Source: Polyangiaceae bacterium UTPRO1 (GTDB taxonomy: Bacteria; Desulfobacterota; Binatia; UTPRO1). Taken from it: a stretch of 64,000 nt of DNA. This document shows positions 36,996 through 44,261 of the stretch, piece by piece. The notes under the pieces are model-generated. The model saw only the letters and a program-made list of their open reading frames with translations, ran no database searches and had not been told where the DNA came from. Every line of letters starts with the position of its first letter. Within the stretch, counting starts at the first letter, position 1. The translations under genes were made by a program, and so were the position numbers. The stretch is taken from positions 50,905-114,904 of the forward strand of contig MWST01000011.1 in the NCBI GenBank assembly GCA_002050235.1. Reading direction: 5' to 3'.

Positions 36996-37706
36996 TCACC
37001 ACTTCTCGCCGAAGGGGCGCACGTCGGCCTCGAAGGTCCACGCCGACCTGTCCTGCTGCACCAGCGCCGCCGCCACCTCGGCCACCGCCGCCGGCTTGAC
37101 GAAGAAGTCGTCGGGCTTGTCGGGCAGGCGTTGGCGCGTCTTCGGCAGGTCGACGATGCCGTCGAGAACGATGAGCGCCACGTGGATGCCCTCGGGGCCG
37201 AACTGCCGGGCGAGCGACTGACACAACAGCCGTTGCGCGCCCTTCGCCGATGCGAAGGCGGTCGAGCGTGCCGTGCCCCTGACCGACGCCGTGGCGCCGA
37301 TGACGACGATGGCACCGCTGCCCTTCGCCGACATGGCCGGCACCACCTCCTTGGCCACCAGGAACAGCCCGAGGGCATTGACGCGCCAGGCGGCCTCGAA
37401 GTCCGCCGCGGTGACGTCGTGGAGCCCGCCGAAGATGCCGGAGCCGGCGTTGTAGGCCACCACGTCGACGTCGCCCAGCGACTCGCGGACGGCCGCGAAC
37501 GCCGCCGCTACCGATGCCGCGTCCCCCACATCGCAGCGAAAGGCCTTGGCGCCCGGCAGCTCCTGCGCGAGCGCCGCGCTCGCTCCGTCGCTGCGCGACA
37601 GCAACGCTACTGCGTAGCCGTCGGCCGCGAAGCGCCGCGCCAGAGCCGCGCCGTTGCCGGGACCGATTCCGACGACCGCGCACACCTTCTTCACTGTCCC
37701 GGGCAT
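36996..37706 (-). CDS. Short-chain dehydrogenase/reductase, atypical Phe in the catalytic motif
   Basis: The nucleotide-binding VVGIGPGNGAALARRFA (divergent GxGxxxG), CDVGD, YNAGSGIFG and VIGATAS motifs are present. The catalytic YxxxK is F-A-S-A-K (in STAFASAKGAQRL), so the Tyr is Phe. I recall this substitution in a divergent SDR subgroup, so it may be a family trait rather than a lesion. ATG 37706 opens the family homology. The substrate is unknown and classical oxidoreductase activity is uncertain. Confidence 0.85.
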   Translation of the reverse strand: MPGTVKKVCAVVGIGPGNGAALARRFAADGYAVALLSRSDGASAALAQELPGAKAFRCDVGDAASVAAAFAAVRESLGDVDVVAYNAGSGIFGGLHDVTAADFEAAWRVNALGLFLVAKEVVPAMSAKGSGAIVVIGATASVRGTARSTAFASAKGAQRLLCQSLARQFGPEGIHVALIVLDGIVDLPKTRQRLPDKPDDFFVKPAAVAEVAAALVQQDRSAWTFEADVRPFGEKW

Positions 37707-37857
37707 GCCGTGCTTCCTCTCCTTCTGGCACAGCTCACGTTCCACGTCACCTCGCCGCTTCGCGAGCGGCTGCCCGGCGCAGCCGTCGGGCGGGGAGGAT
37801 GCCTACGGAGCGGATCCCGGAGTAAGTTACGGCGTGCCCGCGTCGTCTAGCCCGAGC

Positions 37858-39873
37858 ATGACCGCCCGCCGGCCGGCATCATCACCCACGCACCGGATGC
37901 GACGGTTCGACTGGTTCGTCATCCTCGGCGCCGCCACCGTTGCGCTCGCCCTGGAGCTCCGTCTCGCGCGCGTCTGGCATTTCGGTTTCGACGAGACCTG
38001 GCACGTGTTCATAGCGGCGATCGACCCCTGGACGCAGTTCCTGCGCGAGGTCTCCGGGGAGCCCCATCCGCCCCTCCCGTATCTTCTGCTGCGCTGGCTC
38101 ACCCCGCTGCACGGTTCCGAGCTCTGGCCGCGCCTGCTCTCGATGCTGCCGAGCCTCGCTACCATCGTGCTCGCCGCGCTCACCGCCCACGAACTGCGCC
38201 TGGCGCGGCCGGTGGTGCTGCTCGCGGCCTGGCTCTTTGCGATGTCCAGCACCCATCTGAACCTCGCGGTCGCTGTTCGTGGCTACAGCCTGGCCACCAT
38301 GGCGACGGCGGCCGCCTATCTGTTCCTGCTTCGCATGTTGCACCATCCGGCCGCCGGCGATCGTCGCGATCGGCTCGGCTTCGTGGGCGCGGCGGTGCTG
38401 GCGGTGTGGAGCGAGTATGCAAGCGTGCTGGTCGTGCTGGCGGGGCTGGTCCTGCTCGGCCTCGAGGGTTTCCGCAGCTCCGTGTTCCGCGAAGCGCTCC
38501 GCCGCGGCAACGGGATGCGCGCGCGGTGGCTCGAGCCGCTCGTTCTTTTCTGCGGCACGCTCGCGGCGCTGCTCTGGATGTGGTCGCGTCCCGGGCCGAG
38601 GTTGGTCGGCCACCTCGTCGACTGTTTCCCCGCTGCCGGCGAGTCGTTTCCCGGCTTCGCCGCCCGCGGCTTCACGTCGACCCTCGACCTCTTCGCTCCG
38701 CTGGGGTTGTCGTCAGGGCGCGCGCCGCTGCTGCTACCCGCCGCCCTAGTGGCGGCGGGGGCGTGGCTCGTCGCGCGCGCCGTCAAGGCACCCGCCGACG
38801 CGACCCGACGGCTCCGCGCCTCGCCTGTCGTGATCCTCGCTCTGGTGTGGGGAGGCGTCGTCTTCCTCGCGTGGCGCGGCATCTATCCGCACGGCGGACG
38901 GATGCGGCACCAGTTCTTGCTCTTTCCCTTCCTCGCGTTGCTGCTGCTGGTGCTGCTCGATGCGGTGCACTGCCGGCTGCGCACCTCCGGGGCCCGCGTG
39001 CTGCTCTGGAGCGCCGTCGCGGCCGGCACCATCGGCACGTCGGCTGCGGGTCTCCGCGCTGTGCCGATCGAGGAGTTCTCGCCGACGCCAACATTGTGGA
39101 CCGCGGAGATCGGACGCGTGCTGGCGGAGCGGCAGCCGGCCGACGTCCTCTACGCGGCGCGCATCGACATGTTGGCTCTCTTCTCGCACCTGCGCGGGCG
39201 GCGGTGGACAGCGGCGGGCGTCGTCGGCGAGAGCGACGAGCTATTCACGGTGGCGGACGACGGGAGACTCCCGCTGCGGATCCTGCGGGATGCCGGATGG
39301 TGGTTGCCGTCGCCGTTCGACGCCGCGGCCGCGGCACGTCTCGCCGACACGCTGCGACGGCGGGAAGTGTCGAGCGCCTGGGTGGTGGCGCTCGTGTTCG
39401 AGTCGCTGCCGATGAGCAGCGCGCGGCGCGCCGACGGCCCCCTGCGCACGCTGCTCGCAGCGCACGGGCTGGACCTCCGCCGCCGTTTCGTCTTTCCCTC
39501 GGGCGAGGCGTTCCGCGTGATACGGATGGACCCGCCCGCTACAGCCGAGCCGCCGCCCCGCGCGGACTGCCGGCGCCCGTCTGCATCCGGCGAAGACGAA
39601 TACGACATTCACGCGCAATGCGCTTGCGAACGCAGCGGGCTCGACATCTTCGACCGTACCCTACGTGCCCGAGCCCGCGTTGTCGACGAACGTGGGCGCC
39701 GGCCTCATCTCGCGCTCGATCGATTCGACTGCACGCGCGGTCGATTGGCGCGCGTTGACGTCAGAGACGTAGGTGCGCGCGTCGGGAAGGCTCACAGCCA
39801 GCGGGCGCGCGACGGCAACCGGCGACCCAACACGTTCGCTCGAAATCGAGCCCGCGGTCCCGTAGATCGCTGA
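37858..39873 (+). CDS. GT-C family membrane glycosyltransferase (PMT/ArnT-like)
   Basis: About ten transmembrane helices follow an N-terminal FGFDETWHVF loop carrying the Asp-Glu pair used by polyprenyl-phosphate-sugar GT-C enzymes, then SGEPHPPLPYLLLRW. A periplasmic C-terminal domain runs from about residue 380 (EIGRVLAERQPADVLYAARID). It would glycosylate a protein or lipid outside the inner membrane. The natural end is probably near base 39550 (FRVIRMD). The remaining 100 residues are Arg-rich and run into an antisense IS256 remnant, so the tail may be acquired read-through. ATG 37897 is an alternative start. Confidence 0.82.
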   Translation: MTARRPASSPTHRMRRFDWFVILGAATVALALELRLARVWHFGFDETWHVFIAAIDPWTQFLREVSGEPHPPLPYLLLRWLTPLHGSELWPRLLSMLPSLATIVLAALTAHELRLARPVVLLAAWLFAMSSTHLNLAVAVRGYSLATMATAAAYLFLLRMLHHPAAGDRRDRLGFVGAAVLAVWSEYASVLVVLAGLVLLGLEGFRSSVFREALRRGNGMRARWLEPLVLFCGTLAALLWMWSRPGPRLVGHLVDCFPAAGESFPGFAARGFTSTLDLFAPLGLSSGRAPLLLPAALVAAGAWLVARAVKAPADATRRLRASPVVILALVWGGVVFLAWRGIYPHGGRMRHQFLLFPFLALLLLVLLDAVHCRLRTSGARVLLWSAVAAGTIGTSAAGLRAVPIEEFSPTPTLWTAEIGRVLAERQPADVLYAARIDMLALFSHLRGRRWTAAGVVGESDELFTVADDGRLPLRILRDAGWWLPSPFDAAAAARLADTLRRREVSSAWVVALVFESLPMSSARRADGPLRTLLAAHGLDLRRRFVFPSGEAFRVIRMDPPATAEPPPRADCRRPSASGEDEYDIHAQCACERSGLDIFDRTLRARARVVDERGRRPHLALDRFDCTRGRLARVDVRDVGARVGKAHSQRARDGNRRPNTFARNRARGPVDR

Positions 39874-40062
39874 GCAGCGCTTTGCACACGGTCGCGTTCT
39901 CCGTGGTGCCCTCGCGGAGCGCGAGAACGTGCCTGTGCCCATCGATCGAGATCCCCGAGGCCAAGAGGATTACGTGGTCGCGGAAGTGCAAGCCGTCGAT
40001 CAGGATCATGCGGACGTTGCGCGCCTCGAGCAGCGGCGCGAGCCACGCCGTCAGCCGCGCCT
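39835..40062 (-). pseudogene. IS256-family (mutator) transposase fragment
   Basis: The minus strand reads LAPLLEARNVRMILIDGLHF, then DGHRHVLALREGTTENATVC and ALLSDLRDRGLDFE. This is the DDE core of IS256-type transposases with the first catalytic Asp in LIDG. It is open on both sides into unrelated sequence; neither inverted repeats nor the other catalytic residues remain. It overlaps the tail of the glycosyltransferase frame. Confidence 0.85.
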
Positions 40063-40110
40063 AAGCGCCACACGTCGTGTCCGGGCGCCGGGCGGGTTGC
40101 TGCTCGGCGT

Positions 40111-40128
40111 CGTCGTTGGGAGAATAGG
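40111..40128 (+). repeat. 18-base match to the left edge of the accessory-region repeat
   Basis: CGTCGTTGGGAGAATAGG here is identical to 52814-52831, the start of repeat copy B. The similarity stops after these bases. It lies just beside the IS256 remnant, again next to a broken gene. Confidence 0.5.
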
Positions 40129-40220
40129 AGAGGTTCAAGGAGGCGGCGAACGACGTCCGACGAGCTCGCGATGGCTTCACCCCGGTGCTTGATGCGCATC
40201 ATCTACCGCTGCTGCCGGCC

Positions 40221-40808
40221 ATGGCGCTGATCGCACACTCCTATGCGACCCCGCTCGGTCGAATGACGGCGCTACTGTCGGAGCAGGGACTCTGCCTGCT
40301 GGGGTTCGATCCGGGCACCAAGCGCCTGGCGCGCGAACGGGCCCAGGTCGAGGAGGCCCGGGGTCCGGTGCGGCGGCACGGCGGCACTGCAGTCGCCGCG
40401 CAGCTCGGCCGGGAGCTGGCCGCGTACTTCGCCGGTAGGCGACGCCGGTTCGACGTGCCGCTCGATCTGGTCGGCACGCGGTTCCAGATCGCGGTGTGGC
40501 GCGCACTGCTGGCGGTGCCGTACGGGGAGACCATCAGCTACGCGGCGCTGGCGCTCCGGGTCGGCCGGCCCGATGCGGTGCGGGCGGTCGGCGCCGCGAT
40601 CGGCCAGAACAAGATCTACCTGATAGTGCCCTGCCACCGGGCGATCGGCAGCGACGGCAGCCTGACCGGCTACGGTGCAGGCCTCGCCCGCAAGCGCCGG
40701 CTGCTGGCGCTCGAGCGGACGGGGGTTATGCCCGATGCCCCGGACGAGCGCGCGGATGCCGAGCGCGCGCCGGCACCCGGCCGACGAGTGGCGCCGCCGG
40801 TGCACTGA
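40221..40808 (+). CDS. ogt: Methylated-DNA--[protein]-cysteine S-methyltransferase
   Basis: It repairs O6-alkylguanine by suicidal transfer to Cys. The active-site string is VPCHRAIGSDGSLTGYG with the acceptor Cys about residue 138. The helix-turn-helix part FQIAVWRALLAVPYGETISY precedes it. ATG 40221 gives 195 residues with a dispensable, Pro/Arg-rich tail of about 30 residues. It lies 102 bases before the ClC gene. Confidence 0.95.
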   Translation: MALIAHSYATPLGRMTALLSEQGLCLLGFDPGTKRLARERAQVEEARGPVRRHGGTAVAAQLGRELAAYFAGRRRRFDVPLDLVGTRFQIAVWRALLAVPYGETISYAALALRVGRPDAVRAVGAAIGQNKIYLIVPCHRAIGSDGSLTGYGAGLARKRRLLALERTGVMPDAPDERADAERAPAPGRRVAPPVH

Positions 40809-40910
40809 GCTCGCTCGACCCGGAGCGCCCGCGTCCGCCACCCGATCCGCTCCGCTACCCACGCTCCGCGCTACCCGATGCGAAGAACGCACCCCGCAGA
40901 ATCGCTGCTG

Positions 40911-42227
40911 ATGTTCACCACCGTGGTGCTGTGGCTCCTGCTCGCGATCGTCACCGGCGCGATCGTCGGCAGTGCCTGCAGCCTCTTCCTGGGGGTGCTG
41001 TTCGCGACCGAAGGGCGGCTCTACGACGCACCCTGGAGGCTCCAGGCAACGCTCCTCGTGGCCGGCGGTCTGGCCAACGGCCTGCTGCTGCACCACGCGC
41101 CCCGTCTCGACTCGTCCGGTCTGCGCGACGAGCCGATCGTCGCCGTCAACGAACAGAAGGGCCGCATGCCGCTCGCGCGGATCTGGGTGAAGCCGGTGGC
41201 GGCGCTGTTCACGCTCGGCTGCGGCGGCTCGGCCGGCAAGGAGGGGCCCTGTTCGCACATCGGCGCCGGCGTTGCGGCGGCGGTCGGCCAGGTGCTGCAG
41301 TTGAACGCGGAGCTGCGCAAGCGCCTGGTTGCCTGCGGCGTGAGCGCCGGCTTCGCGAGCGTCTTCGGTACACCCATCGCCGGCGCCATCTACGGCGTCG
41401 AGATGCTGGCGATCGGACGCATCCGGCACGACTTCCTCTTCCCGGGCATCGTTGCCGGCGTCACCGCCTTCGTCGTCAGCCGTTCCTGGGGCGTGCCCTA
41501 CCCGGAGTACCGCATCGCGTTCGACCCGCGCTTCACCGAGTTGCTGTTCCTGAAGACGGTGCTGATGGGGGTGCTGTGCGGCGTCGTCGCGGCCTGGTTC
41601 GTCGAGCTGCTGCACCTGGCGCGGCACGCCTTCGAGCGGCTCCGCGAGTACTGGCAGCTATGGCCGCCGCTGGTGCCGGCGGCCGGCGGCGTGGTGCTGG
41701 CGCTGCTGCTGGCGATCGTGCCCGCCGACTACCTGGGTCTCAGCCTGCCGCTCATGGACCGAGCGCTGCAGGGCGCACCCGTGGCCTACCTCGGCTTCCT
41801 GTGGAAGACGCTGCTAGTGGCGGTAACGCTGGGCTCGGGCTTCTATGCCGGCATCGTCACGCCGCAGTTCGTGATCGGCGCCGTAACCGGCGGCGCCTTT
41901 GGACCGTGGCTCGGTCTGGAGCCGGCGCAGGGCGCCGCCGTCGGCCTGGTAGCGGTGGTGGCGTCGGCGTCGAACACGCCGATAGCCGCAGTGCTGATGG
42001 GCATCGAGCTGTTCGGCGGCGGCTCGACGCTGTATGTGGCCGGCGCCTGCGCCGCCGCGTACCTGATGATCGGCCACCGCAGCGTGTACCCGGCGCAGCC
42101 CCTGGCGTATCCGAAGGCGGCGTGGTTCACGGCGCCGGTCGACCAGCCGCTCGGGCACGAGAAGGTGCAGTTGTCGCGCGGCGTGCTGCATTGGCTCGGC
42201 GCCGTGCGCCGGCTGTTCACCCGCTGA
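40911..42227 (+). CDS. ClC-family chloride channel/antiporter
   Basis: The protein has about ten to twelve transmembrane helices. The selectivity motifs are GGSAGKEGPCSHIGAG (G-K-E-G-P, where the Glu is the gating glutamate of exchangers) and GFYAGIVTPQFVIGA near the C-terminal third (GxFxP-like). SNTPIAAVLMGIELFG follows. No C-terminal CBS domains are present. ATG 40911 is used; ATG 40878 in frame is possible. The conserved gating Glu suggests an H+/anion antiporter. Confidence 0.87.
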   Translation: MFTTVVLWLLLAIVTGAIVGSACSLFLGVLFATEGRLYDAPWRLQATLLVAGGLANGLLLHHAPRLDSSGLRDEPIVAVNEQKGRMPLARIWVKPVAALFTLGCGGSAGKEGPCSHIGAGVAAAVGQVLQLNAELRKRLVACGVSAGFASVFGTPIAGAIYGVEMLAIGRIRHDFLFPGIVAGVTAFVVSRSWGVPYPEYRIAFDPRFTELLFLKTVLMGVLCGVVAAWFVELLHLARHAFERLREYWQLWPPLVPAAGGVVLALLLAIVPADYLGLSLPLMDRALQGAPVAYLGFLWKTLLVAVTLGSGFYAGIVTPQFVIGAVTGGAFGPWLGLEPAQGAAVGLVAVVASASNTPIAAVLMGIELFGGGSTLYVAGACAAAYLMIGHRSVYPAQPLAYPKAAWFTAPVDQPLGHEKVQLSRGVLHWLGAVRRLFTR

Positions 42228-42322
42228 ACAACGCTACCGTCGCTCGCGTCCCGGTATCCGCCCGCCGCTCGTAACCGGCGAGCCGGCGGATGCCGAGAGG
42301 AAGGAACCCGCCGTCCCGCGAG

Positions 42323-42353
42323 CCTGGAGAAGCCGTCCGGCGGCTTCTCCAGG
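42323..42353. terminator. Bidirectional hairpin between convergent genes
   Basis: Arms 42323-42335 and 42341-42353 are exact 13-base complements around TCCGG. It lies between the ClC gene (plus strand) and the AT-richer secreted gene (minus strand), where a shared terminator is expected. Confidence 0.7.
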
Positions 42354-42366
42354 TACAGTATGAATA

Positions 42367-42810
42367 TCAAGGTGCACTAAACGCTGAATCAAGGCTTAAA
42401 TACGAATTGAATTCTTTACAATTAATAACGGTTGCTTGCACCGGAAAATTGGGTTTGCCGTCGCCATCACCGTCAACCAGATACGTTCCTTCCAAATTGG
42501 CATTCAGGCCTCGAGCAACAAGAAGCCCTTCCGTCGTATTATTTCCCGTCATATAATGCATTTGAATGCCCAGGGATATTGTCCCGTCTTTGTTGACCGC
42601 GGCGCTGCCTTCAACGGGAGTGGCTTCGGTAGTGTCGGCAATGATGCCAATCACAGGGGTGTATGCACCAACCTTCTTGATGGGTTTGAACGTAAGTTTC
42701 ATTTGAGAAGGCGTGTATAAAAAAGAATAACAGACCGTCTTGGCGTGCACCGAGGTCGACAGCGACAGGAGGGCGACGGCAGCTGCAAGGCCAACAATCG
42801 ACTTTTTCAT
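42367..42810 (-). CDS. Small secreted protein of foreign composition, unknown function
   Basis: The 147 residues begin with a clear signal peptide (MKKSIVGLAAAVALLSLSTSVHA). A Lys/Thr-rich beta-looking mature part follows (KTVCYSFLYTPSQMKLTFKP, ending DGDGDGKPNFPVQ). One Cys pair (about 27 and 129) is possible. AAGGAG sits eight bases before the ATG. The gene uses AT-ending codons and is far lower in GC than everything around it. This indicates recent transfer, probably from a mesophilic proteobacterium-like donor. Confidence 0.82.
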   Translation of the reverse strand: MKKSIVGLAAAVALLSLSTSVHAKTVCYSFLYTPSQMKLTFKPIKKVGAYTPVIGIIADTTEATPVEGSAAVNKDGTISLGIQMHYMTGNNTTEGLLVARGLNANLEGTYLVDGDGDGKPNFPVQATVINCKEFNSYLSLDSAFSAP

Positions 42811-42864
42811 GATGGGCTCCTTGAATGTGTGGAATGGCGTACTCCGCCGGGAACAGCACCGAAT

Positions 42865-42878
42865 GTGACAAAGATCAA
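42865..42878 (-). promoter_or_regulatory. Possible CRP/FNR-type half-palindrome upstream of the secreted protein
   Basis: On the minus strand TTGATCTTTGTCAC lies 55 bases before the start codon. The left half fits the FNR TTGAT box exactly; the right half is only partial. This is a weak call made on position and composition. Confidence 0.25.
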
Positions 42879-43040
42879 GTAGCCCGGAGCGGAATCGGCG
42901 CGCGCATGCCGGACACCTGGGAACAGCGTGGGGGGCGCCGGCCCGAAGGCTCGGCGCCGACCTTGGCCAGGATCGCTCTCCGGCATGCGCAGCAAAGCTC
43001 CCGAAAGATCCTGCCGTGAAGCGGCGAGCGGGGCTGCGGG

Positions 43041-44249
43041 CTAGGCGTACAGGCCCGGGAATCGTGACGCACTGGCGGAGAAGCCCGGGAAGATCGGTCC
43101 CATCGACGCTACGGCGAGCCCCATGTGCCGGTTTAGCGCCTCCGCCAGAACGTCGCGGAAGTCCGTCGTCACCTGGAGGTCTTCACCGATGTAGCGGTTC
43201 GCCGGGGCGAGTCCCGGCCAGACGCCGTTGCGGAGGAGGACGCGGCCGCCGGTGACGCCGCCGCCCATCGCCATCATGACCCCTCCGTGGCCGTGATCGG
43301 CGCCGTCGCCGCCGTTCTCGTCGATGCGGCGGCCGAACTCCGTCATCGCCAGGGTGAGGGTGCGGCCGAGGTCGCTGCCGAGATCGTCGCGAAACGCCTG
43401 CAGCGACGCCGAGAGCTCGGCGCCGAGCGCCGCGAGCCGCGCCACCAGGTTGGTGTGGTGATCCCAGCCGCCGATGCTGATGGCGATCACCCGCACCCCG
43501 ATGTCGGCGCGGATCAGCGCCGCGGCGTCCTTGAGCGCCGCGCCGAGGGCGCTGCCGGCCGGATAGACGACGCTCGTCGAGGTGTCGACTCCGCCCACCT
43601 GGTCGAGCACTTCGAGTGCGTCGAGCACGGTCGTGCCGACGGCGGTATCGCTTGCCGTGCCGTAGCGAGCCGCGAGTGCGGCGCGCCGCTCGCCGGCCCA
43701 GTTCCCGGTCAGCGCGAAGCTCGAGATCGACGCGAAGGCGAGCGTCGGCGCCGCCCCCGCGAGCTGCGGCGAGGTCGCGTTCGCGAGGCTGATGCCGGCG
43801 ATCGGCTGGTTGCTGCCGACGACGCCGAGGTAGCGGTTCAGCCAACCGTCGACGATCGACTTGTTGCCCGGCGCTCCATGATCCATGAAATCCTGCGCGT
43901 CGAAGTGCGAGCGCGACGGATCGGGGCTGCCGGCGGCGTGCAGAAAGCAGAGATCGCCGTCCTGGTAGAGCCCGTGCAGATCGCCGAACGCGGGGTTCAG
44001 CCCGAAGAAGCCGTCGAGCGGCAGCTCGGTTCCCGGCGGCACCTGGATCCCCGGACGACTGGAGTAGTAGAAGGGATCGCCCGTCGGCACCACGGTGTTG
44101 AGGCCGTCGGCGGCGCCGCGCTGGAAGATCGTCACCAGGACGGGATCGGGACCGGCAGCGCAGGCCCGGCGGAGCGACGGCGGCAGGAGGAACGCCGTCA
44201 GGCCGATGGCGGCGGACTGCAGCAACTGTCGTCGGGTGCAGGTCATCAC
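43041..44249 (-). CDS. DUF1501 protein (Tat-exported)
   Basis: A twin-arginine signal (CTRRQLLQSAAIGLTAFLLPPSL) leads into the DUF1501 domain: VTIFQRGAADGLNTVVP, SRSHFDAQDFMDHG, GVRVIAISIGGWDHHTN and LAMTEFGRRIDENGGDGADHG. DUF1501 proteins are alkaline-phosphatase-fold-like exported proteins that nearly always pair with DUF1800 proteins, as here (12-base gap). Their molecular role is not established. Possible roles lie in envelope or polysaccharide metabolism. Confidence 0.92.
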   Translation of the reverse strand: MMTCTRRQLLQSAAIGLTAFLLPPSLRRACAAGPDPVLVTIFQRGAADGLNTVVPTGDPFYYSSRPGIQVPPGTELPLDGFFGLNPAFGDLHGLYQDGDLCFLHAAGSPDPSRSHFDAQDFMDHGAPGNKSIVDGWLNRYLGVVGSNQPIAGISLANATSPQLAGAAPTLAFASISSFALTGNWAGERRAALAARYGTASDTAVGTTVLDALEVLDQVGGVDTSTSVVYPAGSALGAALKDAAALIRADIGVRVIAISIGGWDHHTNLVARLAALGAELSASLQAFRDDLGSDLGRTLTLAMTEFGRRIDENGGDGADHGHGGVMMAMGGGVTGGRVLLRNGVWPGLAPANRYIGEDLQVTTDFRDVLAEALNRHMGLAVASMGPIFPGFSASASRFPGLYA

Positions 44250-44261
44250 CGTATGGCCCTC

